NCBI GenBank assembly: GCA_947579665.1
Contig: OX388343.1
Coordinates: 93,228,254 to 93,292,253, forward strand
DNA: 64,000 nucleotides
From: Sympetrum striolatum
Lineage: Eukaryota; Arthropoda; Insecta; Odonata; Libellulidae
Direction of reading: 5' to 3'
The notes under the pieces are model-generated. The model worked only from the letters and a program-made list of their open reading frames with translations, searched no databases and was not told the origin of the DNA. Each line of letters opens with the position of its first letter. Positions within the stretch are counted from its first letter, which is position 1. A program made the translations under genes and the position numbers. Shown here in pieces: positions 47,690-59,800 of the stretch.

Positions 47690-48060
47690 CTACCTTTAAT
47701 TTGGTGCACGTGGCCTAAAATTCCCTGCTTGCGGACATCTCTACTTCCGTTCCCCTAGTGACCTTTTATTTCATTCCTGATGTCTTATCCTTTATATAAT
47801 CTGGCATCTTTCGTGTCTGTTATCCTCAGTCTTACCTTTTGAATCTTACCTTCTTTCTTTTATCTTTAACAGCCCCTCCAATACCAATTTTTGACTCATC
47901 TATTTCTTCTGTAGTCACTAAATTAATTACTTCAAAATTTTCTCTGCTCCCAACATCTACAAGACTTTCGTAAGTTTTTTCTATCAACCTGATTTACATT
48001 TTTGATTTTATCCCTTCCCACATCTCGAAGGCCTGCAATATTTTGATTTTGTCATTTCTT
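47690..48060 (-). pseudogene. LINE ORF2 C-terminal remnant
   Basis: Minus-strand translation reads QAFEMWEGIKSKM, stop, IRLIEKTYESLVDVGSRENF and EVINLVTTEEIDESKIGIGG, followed by KDKRKK. The AFEMW...RM..I.....NEEVL...GE order is the C-terminal segment downstream of reverse transcriptase in arthropod LINEs of the type seen at 13.4-13.85 kb. Degenerate. Confidence 0.45.
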
Positions 48061-48064
48061 AGAG

Positions 48065-48930
48065 TCTCTGTTGTATTTATATACAATATATAATTTTCTC
48101 TGCAGAGAGTGCCATTCTTTATATGGCTTTTATATGTAAATCGATATATTTGTAAACTATTTCAATTTGACTCAATTCCATCTGTTTTAATACTATAAAA
48201 TTTGACATTATCCTCAGAGATAGTGTCAAAAACTTTGTGGATGCACATTTCGTACGTCTACTTGAACTAAGTAATTGTATTTTAAAACGTTAAAAGCCAA
48301 ATATGGTTTTATCATGATACATTTTTATATCCAAGAACTGTTTCTTTCATTGGTAAATCCGGCGGTTCCAAGTTCCTGTCGATGTATTTCGTACGAACAT
48401 TTTGTTAGACTTAAAATAATGAAAAAAATTACGCATAATGTGTTCGTGTCATTTCTCTATGTGATTTTCTAGAAACATTGATAAAGTTATTTCAAAAAGC
48501 AGATTCTAAATTTCCTTATTCACGCTCAATTATAGATGATGGACAACTCTTCGAGGGTCACTGCAACGACCAGCTTCTGACGTTAGAACGATATTCGATT
48601 TTTTTATGGATTCGCTTCTTCTAATCCGACTGTATCGAAGTGAAAAACTCTTCATTCTACACAGTTTTTTTCTGTTATGTTATGAAGAGAACGAATTAAA
48701 ATGTTTATTTGGTAATATCGAAGGCTACCATCTGGATCTTGAGTGAAATTCATTCCTCACTGACGGTTTTTCTCACTTGTATTTCCTAATAACAGTATTT
48801 AAATGAGAAGTTGGATTAATCACAGGGAGTGCGATTTGATATAAATCGATGTAGCTTTACATTTACAGTTTTATAGGGTTTATTTTGATAAACTCAATAT
48901 GCGAAGGTGTTACCTCATGGAAGGCCATAA
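48065..48930. other. Intergenic, nothing recognised
   Basis: AT-rich. The ORF at 48275-48472 has no motif. Confidence 0.5.
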
Positions 48931-48934
48931 TAAT

Positions 48935-49035
48935 GGAAAAGAATTACTCCGTACACTCCCACAGAATTTATTGCTGCGACATGTTTTGCTAGCGGACTAG
49001 CATCATCAGGCCATCATCACAACTCATTTTCCACT
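48935..49035 (-). repeat. Repeat with hammerhead-like core
   Basis: Minus strand from 49009: CTGATGA, T, then GCTAG-TCCG-CTAGC stem-loop, AAAACATGTC ending at 48978, then GCAGCAATAAATTCTG. I know the CCTGATGATG...CGAAAC(A)TGTCGCAGCAATAAA type sequence as a frequently repeated arthropod motif. Only the core region is delimited; the full repeat is not. Confidence 0.55.
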
Positions 49036-49099
49036 TGCAGACATATAATCAAGCTAATATTGTCGAAGTAAACTAGGCTAAGAGGAAGTTCAAGTTGGT

Positions 49100-51840
49100 C
49101 TTGCTAGGTCATTGAAGGCACTAACGCACCGACAGACTTTTAATTACACTTCTGGAACTTCGATCTGCGGTAAATGGAGCATTTTCTCGAGTTTTAATTC
49201 ATTGCTGGCTCTACGCCATATTTTATTCCCAACGAGATTAATCTTGAATCCGTTTGTGACCGCGCGATTAACAAATTCGACCGATTGCGTCCGACACGCT
49301 TTTTTATTCCAACGTCTCCCTCCTTCAAATGGGTGCAGTGATCTCATCGCGGAATAAAATGGTCATTAAAATCCAGCTTATTTCAAATTCATATTTATTT
49401 CCGGAGGAATTAAATTTTCTATTAGGCCGGACGCCATTAAGAGAGGGTCGATTATTCGGCTGTTGAAAACAGGTTTTATTGCCGATTTATTGAGTCCAAA
49501 TGCGTAGTTGGTAGAATACGACTTGGTGGTCCACAGTGATGGTATCGATAATCGGGCTTTAATTACGAAAAAAATATTGGCAGGGCCCTCGGGATTGATT
49601 CTGCGAAATTTAACTATAGCTCGGAAAAATAGTCATATACGAGATGCTGTTATCTGAGGAGACTTTTTGCCAATCCTGTTCTCGGTAGATACGTATTGGC
49701 ATAATAAAAATTTTATATTATTATGATTAAATGTCTGCCTCCCCTGCCAGGTGCCTAACGGCGGCTTGTGGGGCAGTAATCTGTATGATGATTGAAATAA
49801 TATCTATCAATAGGTGAGCTTCGATGCATTATTAATAGTTTATACAAAATCTAGATATTAGCTGTTCGTAACGAATTATCGAATGTAGAAAATTTACCGT
49901 ATATTATCGAATCTTAGATTAACCCAAGTTCTGGAAGTCATGTACGGGGAAAATAACATCGCGTTTGCTATACGCATGCTGTTCACATGTCGGGTCTCAG
50001 CATATCCGGACTGATATAATGAAAAGTACGTGTTACTGGGAACACCGAGAATCATGTCTTTAAACGTTATAGTTAAAAAACTTTTCTCTTCATTGCCTGC
50101 CAAAATGTAATAAATCTTAATATTATAGGACGAATCTAAGACGCGACCAATTCCTAATGCTATAATAACTGAAAATATTCTTTAGATTCGTCAATACACG
50201 GTATGTTCAGGATATGTGAGTGTTTCACAATTTTCCCTATTCCAGGAATAAAATGATGCTAGGAGATAAATACTTCTAAAGATATAATCTTAATATGTGA
50301 ATAATAAATCAATAATTTTCTCATAATTTAATTTTTTATGGTGGAATACATTTTTAATTCATGTCAGTATAAATCCTGTTATCAATCGTCTCTTGGGCTG
50401 AAAACTGATTCAGGATATTTCACAGCCTCAGAGTGTGGAGTATCATGGAACTTATTGCAACTATTATTATCTATATATCTATTGCAAAATTTTTGATTTA
50501 ATATGACCTCTTCAGCGATTTATTAAAGAGAAATAAATAGACGGAAGAGATGATAATTGAGATTGAGTTGAGATTTTTAAATTTTAATTTTTGCTGACAT
50601 ATGAAATAGCAGCTTTAGCATGATCCCTCCTGCATTCTCTGCAACAGAAATTATTTTCATATCTAAACAGTAGGAAACTCGGAGCTTTATAATCTGTTAA
50701 TTTTATCATTGTTACGTATTCTTAATGAACCTTTCCGTTTGTTGAGTGAACATAAATGACGCTATTTCATTAAAATTAGATATCTTACTTAAAGCCGCCT
50801 TGATGTATTCGATTTTCTTCTTGACTAATGATGCCAATATGGCGATTTAAGGATATTTCGTCGCCGTATTCTGTAATAAATTGCGTCAAGTACATAATTA
50901 ACTACCCATTCATTTTGAATAATTTACTTTTTGTAACCCGTTGTTTTTCATTGTTATTCTAAGAAATTGGCGGTCGTTTCATTTGCTCTTTACACCATGC
51001 TCGGGCGGTTTGAACAAACTCATTTCTCAAAAGCGACAGCTAACAAATTATTCTTTAGAAATAAGAGACAATTCTTTCGGATGGAAAAACTTGATGTGAC
51101 AGCAGTGCGATAACCGAACGTGATTGAGGCGTTGCGTGCATTTTAATTGCCTGTAATTGGATGAGGGATAAGGGGAAGCTGATTTAAGGCATGAATGCGT
51201 CGGTTGTCTTGCATGTTTGCCAAGGAAGGAATCGATTAAGATTATTCGTCAAGGCAGCAATTGACCCCATTAACGAGATCCTATGGCAGCAAAAACGCAG
51301 ACGAAGGTCAGTGTCCGTCATTAAGACGGCGTTATTAGCAATCCTCGATTTAGAAAAATTAGATCCTTCATATCGAGGGGTGACGCGAGGGGTCACTTGG
51401 AAAATGTTAATGCGGGAAGTAATGAAAGCTGATTGCCTCGGATGGATATTATAGAATGAATGCCTCTCTTGTCATCTATGTTTTCTGCAAACTTGTACCA
51501 AAACATTTTTTCTTCGCATTGAGAATTGTTTTTATCTGAGGTTATAACTTCAGAGTGGCGCGCTATTGCCATTATGCGTCAGAAAGAGGTCAGTAACTTG
51601 TTGCTCGCGAGTAACTTAGGGAAACTGCTTTTTCGTCCAGTCACAGAAGAATCATGAATGGAAGCCTTATGTATATTTTTAAATAATTGTTAATTTTCAT
51701 AAAATAGGACTGAAAGCTTCAGAAAACGCTGCCTCAAAACCGGGATTTCGACAAGACGGATGAGTTCACTCAGTGACATAGTTAGGTAGTAGTATTATTA
51801 AAAGTACTTCGTCAGCTTTATTCTCTCAGCAGGTCTTTTC
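49100..51840. other. Intergenic, with GC-richer non-repetitive blocks
   Basis: Blocks at about 49110-49620 and 50960-51480 have balanced composition, are non-repetitive and are open in several frames on both strands (49112-49357 plus, 49144-49347 minus, 51191-51454 plus, 51184-51396 minus). No protein motif in any frame. They have the look of conserved non-coding DNA, but this cannot be shown from one sequence. Confidence 0.35.
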
Positions 51841-51844
51841 TCTC

Positions 51845-51930
51845 ATTGGCTCCCTGGTTTGGAACCCGGGACCGCTTTAACCAAAGGCAAACGCGCTGTC
51901 CACATGACTATCCGAGAAGTATTTATAATA
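51845..51930 (-). mobile_element. tRNA-derived SINE head
   Basis: Minus strand: ATAGTCATGTGGACAGCGC, TTTGCCTTTGGTTAAAGCGG and TCCCGGGTTCCAAACC. The last is a B box (GGTTCxAxxC type) and the first a weak A box. The sequence differs from the SINE head at 33.85 kb, so it is a second family or subfamily. It shows no complete cloverleaf. Confidence 0.55.
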
Positions 51931-52679
51931 GGAAGACATCCTTCACACGTGCATAAATGCCAGTTAAGGCCATTGTACATATTTAGAGAAAACGTCATAT
52001 CAAGCGGCTCAGAATTAACCCCCAGAATTTGTGGCTCATAGAGGTCTCAGAAAAATTTTCCCTCGATAATATTTTGGCTCGAATTCTTCCTCTATTTAAT
52101 AAAGTTACATAAAGTTAAAGTTCCACTTCATCAAACGTTATATACGGTTTAGCGATAAGGAAGAGCCTCATTTGTTGAAATCTCATGGCAGAAAATTATT
52201 CTAGAAAAGTGTGGAAAATGGAGACTCTTGGAACCAGAAATGACTTCCTTGATGCTGGAGGTGATTAAATCCGGGACAAATCCCGGAAACCATACATTGG
52301 ACTCTTCTTTTTTGTCATTACGTCGTTAATAGCAGTCCTGCACTATATTGAAATGTCAATCATCTCTAAATTATTGACATACATAAAATTACTATTTTAC
52401 GAATACAAGTGTCTTCTAGAAATAGGAGGTGTTCATATGTTAGACTTATTGTTTGTAAGAAAAAATTTAAGTCTCCCTATATATCAGGTAATTCTAAAAA
52501 TATAAGATAGAAGCAATGTAGAAAGACTATAGATGAATGAGAAGTGGTATCCAGTTTTGGTCTTTCATACCTTCATGAAAATTAAAAATGAAATATTCAT
52601 TAAATACGCAAGTAAATGTCATGGTTTTACTGATCGTCGATATAATATGATAAATGTGCAGAAGGATTGAAGTAACCAA

Positions 52680-52870
52680 TTTCTTCTACGCCTTACTGCT
52701 CTTCCCTTAATTTCTTCTTTCTCATTCAAATTCTAATCTCTCTCTCTTTCCACTCCTTCCTTCTTTCCCCACTCCCTAATACCTAACCTTTTCCCACCAA
52801 AGCTTATCTAATTCCATTCTCTCCTCCTATTTCTCTCTGTAAAGTCACATTTTATGTCGCCCAGCATTCT
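52680..52870. other. Pyrimidine-rich tract
   Basis: C/T-biased stretch with CTCTCTCTCTTTCC and TCTTTCCCCACTCC. Similar in character to 33.24-33.70 kb. No function inferred. Confidence 0.6.
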
Positions 52871-52874
52871 ACTC

Positions 52875-55800
52875 TCTATCACTCCAGTCTTTACTACGGT
52901 GTCCCCATAAGTCTTGCTGTTTCAACAGCGTAGTCTATCTCTATGATGAATTAAACGATAGCGTAGTTTACATGAGTTTACAATTATGTTCTAAGATCTT
53001 TCTGGAAAACTATGTTAGATAATTCAATTTGGCAGGACCTGTCAACTTGAGTCTCTCTGGTAAGATAAACTATACATGCAAAGGAATATGCATGTTTACC
53101 TTGGTATAACTTTCAGCATTATGTTTTTCAGTATTCAGGTATCATGGATTTATTGCTTTGAGGATATTGAAAGAATAATTTTGTTTAAAAATGTAATATG
53201 TTAATTCTTTTTATCGGCTTCCGAATTTTAATTTATCTTCATTATATTAATAGGAATGAAATATCTATATTAAATCCTACATTATTATTAATCAAGGGCC
53301 AGTTTCATAATCTTGTGTATCTTTCATGTGCACTCAGATTTCAGGCGCAACTTTATAAGAATTAAGTCTGGACACTTTTGGTCGTTACCTCCAAGTTGTA
53401 GTAAGGAATTTTCGTCTCATTTCGTTAAATTCTACAGTAGAAATTTAAATTCGCTATTGGTCGCGAGGGATCTTTATATTTAAATGCTATCTATATGTTC
53501 AGCGGTTCCATATGTCTTGGAAAATTCGACGTCTGTTCCCGTTTTAGGCATGTAAAGCCACAATTTGTACCATTTTGTATTCATACTAATTTTTACTGTA
53601 CGAAACTATTCTGAAATCGGCGAAAGTATATCTAAATTAAAAATGATTATCAAGATCACAACTCTTACACCCAAGGGCGGATTTACAATTAGATTGTAGA
53701 CTAAAGCTAATGGCCTTGCCATTAGGGAGGTCTCAATTTAGGTAGTATTGAGGAAATGTTTTCAATGCTAGCTTAATTATTTGCATGCTGTTTTGTTTGC
53801 TTAATTATTTTCCGTTGTTATTTATTAAGATGGAGGATGGGACTACACGATCTCATCGGAGAAAAGACGCTGTTTACATGTTTACAATTATTATTGTTCA
53901 GTATATAATTATTCTTTCCCACGTATGGCGAATTAACTTTCTATACGGGATTCCGATAAGCAATTTGGGTGGCTCGTTTGCATCTGATGGATGTGGTTCC
54001 GAATTCGATTCTAGTTCTCATTTGCAATCTTATAGAGAGACTTTAAAATGCAAGTAATTGAATTCATACTTATTATTGTAGCAATTTTAGGGATACCGGT
54101 AATGAGTTAACTTGTTACCAAATAATGACTCCAATTTGAATTTGAATCTCAAATTAAGGAATCAGCTATTGCATAAATCTGCATTTAGCAAAACGTAACT
54201 ATTTGGTGTATCCAAGTCTTATTAAAAGGATAAGTATTCAACAATCAACTGTTAGCTGAATATCACGTCTGTGATATTGACAAGAATAGGCGCGGTCTGT
54301 AGCATTATTTTGAAAATGTTCGGAATGTTAAAACTATATCAATAATTAGCTCTCTGAAATAAGTCATCACTTCTTTGAATATTCTTTGTCGGTCTTGGTT
54401 AAAATCCTTTTCCTTTTCCAGTCACAGTACATTAGTGATTCAGAAATAATCTTTTTCATTACAGAATAAATATCGTAATTAAGCTCAGAGAATTTCAAAT
54501 TCTCGAAATTGTTAAGTCCTTTACGCTCGATATATATCGTTAAAATATTTGCCTCGCTCAAATCTCAGCAGATAGCTATTTGTTCACTTCCCATAAAGAT
54601 CGGAGCGGTTGCTAAAAACAAACACCTGGCTCGATTTATGTCCCGGCTCAATAGTTAAAAGAATCATCCCTTGTACATTACGGCTGTAAGTTTCCTTTTG
54701 CTTCATTTTCCTTGGAAAGACCTCGGGCAAGGAGGAGGTAAAATAATGACGCTGCATGACCTCATCCTGTTTAACATGGCCGTTTTATGAAGCAGAGGAA
54801 GATGTCCTTCGCTAAGGGTTTTCTGCTACACGCCAAAAGAGATCTCCTTGGAGAGGGGAGGAAGTGAATTAGGGGCGAGTAGAAATGAGGGGTGGAAAAG
54901 AGAGAAGGAGGACAGAGCTAAAGAGGAATCCCAAAGCCAGAGAGTTATAATACAGGATTTTAAGATTGTCGTGTGTTTCAAAGTATCTGTATTACCCCAT
55001 GTAGACCGTGAATTAATAATTAGTATCTATCGTAGAACTTTTTTCTGGCGAGAAATTAGCGTTTAACCTCTAAAGCTAAAAAAACGCTTTGCATATTCGT
55101 AGAATTATTTAAATAACATAAGTTAAATTTTTGACGAAGGGAAGTAAAAAATTCGCAATTTCTTCAAGTTACCACAATGAATTTTTTCATGAGATATTTA
55201 GGTTAATAATCATGATTTTCTAATAGAAAATCGATCACTATTCCATCTTAATTATTAGGGGCTATATTTTCCCTTACGAATTCATAATATTGGCAAGGTA
55301 GTAAACGTGAATTAGAGGTAAATTCGATATCCATCCGTAACTCTGCTCTCTGATGACTCATTGGTTAATTCAATTTTATTTATTATGGGCTGATTTTTAC
55401 GATAAATTTATACTCTTACGCCCTAACCACACTAAAGAGAGTTGATTTTGACCGCATCTGGAGCTCATTTCAAATACACATTGCAATAAACTTCGTATTA
55501 TTCACTCTCGTTAAGACGACAGTCCGTAGAACTGAGTGCAAATCTCACCAAATAATACTAAAATTAGCTTTTCATCTCAAACAGCTTTTTATCTTAGTTA
55601 ACGAAGATAGTGAAATATTTTATTTAAGTAGTAATTAATTAAGAAAAGGCTATCTTTATTTAAGCAATGAAATCGGTCGTCAAGTGGCTGAAAGTGAAAA
55701 CCTTTAACGAAACTCTGGTATATTTGATCAAAATTTACGTTATTTTAAGTAATGACTTTTGGCGAAGTAATTATAATAATCTTTGTCATGACTCAATCAG

Positions 55801-56195
55801 CCAAATTTCAGTATAATTTCGCCAGCCATGCTAGTATATATAAATAAGAATAATAAATGCACTAACTTTAGAATGTTAATCACCTCAATCTCGTGCGGTT
55901 GAATTGAAACGAAATATACAAATGGTCATTATATGTGAAAAATTCAGATTGTTATACATTTATTTATACAGATTAGGTACGTAGGCAATTAGTTCCAAGA
56001 TTCGCTAGATGGATTATTGCTCATTGTAGTCACAGCAATCGATACAATTATTTCCATTAGTAGAATTTTAGTAGGAAGACAAAAACATTTAAATTAGCAG
56101 ATAAAATTTTCGTGGAGTGGAGTGTCAATTTGGAAACTGTATCATCATAGATATTTTTGAGAGAACACTTAACAGGAATCGTGAGAAGTAAGCTC
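52875..56195. other. Intergenic, nothing recognised
   Basis: AT-rich with a purine-rich patch at 54700-54950 (GGAGAGGGGAGGAAGTG). Short ORFs (53785-54057, 54367-54561, 54848-55066) have no motif. Confidence 0.5.
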
Positions 56196-56199
56196 GCTG

Positions 56200-56800
56200 G
56201 CCTATATTTTGATAATGTAAATAACCCACCTCCCCGTCGATCAAGGCGATTGTTGAGTCCGAGTTTGTTTATCCGTAAGAATACGTTGAGAATTTTTGGC
56301 CAGTTGAAATTAATGTTGAGAAAAAGTGACTATATTATATCGTAAAGAGGAATAAATTTTATGATATTTTATCATTTGCAAGTTACGAACCATAATGCTG
56401 TGAGAAATCACGAGGACAAACATACGAGTAAATACAAGAGTTTTATCAATTTTGTTTAATCGTCTCTGGCAACCAATTTTTATTTATATCAACGTAATTG
56501 TTAATGATTTTTCGTGAGACAAAAGTGCTTTTATAGTAGCGTGTTACTTGAAATTGCTTTCTCTCTTTCAATTCAACTGATTGCGCATGAATAACCTGGT
56601 AGGTTACGGATTTTTTAATATAACCTTTTGAATTTATATTTAAATCACATTTATTTGTATCGTTATATATGAAGGAGTCCATGAAAAACCAAAGGATTTC
56701 CGTTGATTTGGTGTTTATAATCATGGAAGGGTTCCAAGTTACGGTGAATCTTTAGCGTGGTATGCCTGACCAAAAAGGCAAAGAATTTTTATCTTTTGTT
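56200..56800 (+). mobile_element. Helitron internal fragment
   Basis: Contains CCCGTCGATCAAGGCGATTG then TTGAGTCCGAGTTTG (56235-56270), TTTTATTTATATCAACGTAA (56477), TTCAACTGATTGCG (56572), CCTGGTAGGTTACGG (56596) and GACCAAAAAGGCAAAGAA (56769). The same blocks occur in this order in the Helitrons at 28.6-32.6 kb and, inverted, at 3.9-5.5 kb. Ends were not found, so it is a truncated or end-diverged copy. Confidence 0.75.
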
Positions 56801-56804
56801 TTAT

Positions 56805-59800
56805 GGAGAGTGCTAAAAATCACTCATGATTGATTTTCTTACGTGATTTCCGCTTGATATAAAATTATTATCTTCCTGTCATTGGTGTTCAATCTTCGTT
56901 TACTTTATCTATTTGTGCGTAAACATAATTCTGCTTATCCCAATGTGATCTTCGAATATATTTTTATAATGCTTTAACGGGTATTGAAGAATTTTTTATA
57001 TAAAAGATATGAAAATGAGTACTAAGTTGAATAGTTCTATAGAATTAATTATAACTCCCCTTTATTGGTTTTTGAAAGAACTTAAAATTGGTATGTGCTA
57101 CCAACTTTATCAGCTTATGCCCGGGTCAGCCTATACTCGAGCACGTACGGTATATATTCCCGGAATTCACTGTTGCGGAGTCCGTTCAAGAAACTAATTT
57201 TCGGTTCGTCGATTCTTTAAAATTTCCTTAACTCGTATCGCTCATTTACTCGTTGTTATAAGAATGATATATTATCGATGAATAAATCCTTGATGTGAAT
57301 AATTAATAGGGTTGCGGTTTGCAAGATCTCGGGGATGAGAAAGTGGATGATACATTTAACACGACGTAGAGATGTCTTACGCAGACCAGTCTCCCTTTTG
57401 CAGATTCCCTCGACCCACCCAGACTTCGAGGAAGAGGTCGGCTCGGGTCACACGCTCGGTATGTGGACACTTTAAGGTTTATGTCAGGAAAACTGCGCAC
57501 CTCTCCGACATGTTTGGTCCATACAGCCTTTCTCACACTTTACCCATTTCCTTGCCGCCTTTGGTCCTTTCGTCGCTCACCAGAGTAATCTCTATAGTCC
57601 CGAGATAAGGCGTATCGAAGAGTAGCCCGATTGGCGAATAGGTCGTAACAGTCCAAACCCGTTCTCAGGGTGTAACTCAATATAGGACAGATAATTGCAC
57701 CAGGCGCTAACGAGATGCCGGGGTCTGGAAGCTGATTTATTCCGCGGTTATAATTTTTTAAAAAGCTTTTTTTTATGTTTTATCGCCCATAAATCAAACG
57801 GAGAACGGTTGGTGTGGAAAGTTGTTAAAGAGATGCACGTCATGGAACTGGAGGAGGAATTGAATGTTGGAAAGCAAAACTGTTGTGCGGCTCTTTTTTC
57901 GATCGTTAAAATTGATGAGTGGTTTTTCTGCTGGGGTGTGTCACGCAGAGGCAAAGATGCGGCGAAATGCGAGATATTTGGTTCAAAAAAAGATTTTCTG
58001 AAGAAGCTGTGTAAAAGTTTCGAATGGAGCGATCAAGCTCACAAAAGCGAAACTGTCGATTTTGGTTGATCGGTTATTATTAGTTTAAAAATTCAATTCA
58101 GTATATTGACTTTAAAAAACAGCAATCGTAATGAGTCGTATGGAATTCTGAATTTATTAAAAAGGCGGTTGAACTTTAGGATAAGGAAGATTTGAATAGG
58201 GTAATTGATCTTGGATTACCCATTGGGCACCGAAGTCAAGAGGGCCAGTAATATTGCTCTCCCTCGCATTCGGTGTCGTTAAGAATGAAATATGGCATCG
58301 GGTAGCATTCTCGAAAAAGAAATGCGTACAGATATATTTATATGAAAATTATACTCATTTCGAATATTGTGCTAGGAAATCGATTATCATACACGATTTT
58401 TAAATGAAGCTTTATTATTTTTATTTATTTTTTGAGTAACATGATTTATTATAGGTTTTATTGTTATCGCGCGTGTTTGGATCTCTGGGAAATGAATCAT
58501 TATTTTAAATCAATTGGAATATTTCATAGAATCTTATTTATAAATAACCTCGAAATATGTTTCACGTCAACAAGATATTTTGATGCTGTTTTTCATATGA
58601 CGCATAATTAAGTGGTTTTAATTTTTACTTTTCTCGGGAGCAATAAATTCATTACAATCAGAATTATTTTAACGCTAAAACCATTTAATAAATTTTCTTT
58701 ATTTTAAATTTTTTAATCCCTGTATATCGTATTATTTGTTTGATCTAATCAAAGATACTTGGGATGTTTTCTATTGAATGGAATGGACATTTATCTCAAT
58801 GAAACATTAATGGCATTATAATACCACGTAGTAATTATACCACATAATAATATCTGTGTCTATAAAATTCTAGATAAACCTTGGGATTCTTTATATATAC
58901 ATTAGTACTGCGAAGATTTTTTGCTCCGTCTAATTCAATGAGAATTCTGAGAACTCCTGTAGCTGCGATAACGGTTAATATCCAACATCGCCATCCCAAC
59001 ATCCCCATCAATGTTTGATTTCTGATGACTCAATCCAGCTGAATAAAGAATTGAACTAATTAAGGGTCATTTCATCCGAAGCCCAGCATCATCCCTGGAT
59101 TCGTTTCCCTACACCCTCACTCATCCCTTCTCTATTACCCACATCGTTAGCGAGCGCTGGATAGAGCCAAGATGACTCTTTTTATAGCCCCATATCAACA
59201 GGCAACAAGCAACCCTCCGATTGCTGGTCCATTTATACAAGATACGGAGAGGGACAATGAAGATGTTATTTTCCCATTTATCTAGCAATTTTGGTGGTCT
59301 CTTCGTTTAATAGCCACCATTTTATTATCCGGACGTAAAAGAAACGTAATATAATACAAATGATATATATTGCGCCAAATGAGATATGATGAAATAATCT
59401 TTTATTTAGAATAGAACATAGAATTCTTTGTTGCGAGGCGAAAGATTTATGTGCCTCTCCAGTAAACTCATTTTACTGCAATATAATGGTCAAATGTGTT
59501 AAAAAATGTTAAAACATCTTATTTCTTCTTCGATTTCTAGAGAATAATAATTATTCCAGTTCGATGCCTGGGATTTCGATTAATCATCTGTTTTCTTTTC
59601 CGATAAGCTCGAATTAGGTTCCAGTATTTTAGAGTAGAAAAAGATTTACTATCATTAGAATGAAAAATATCGTAGATGTATTTATATCTGTAATTTGTAA
59701 AATAATATGTAATTTTTATATTTGTCACAGTTTTAGAAAGATAAAGTGAATGTCCCAAAATAATTTAAATGAAAGTATCATCTGACATTCATATTGTAAT

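Noticed and set aside
57695..58069. 124-codon ORF on the + strand
   Set aside because: No recognisable motif or splice context; a minus-strand ORF overlaps it and composition is locally GC-rich.
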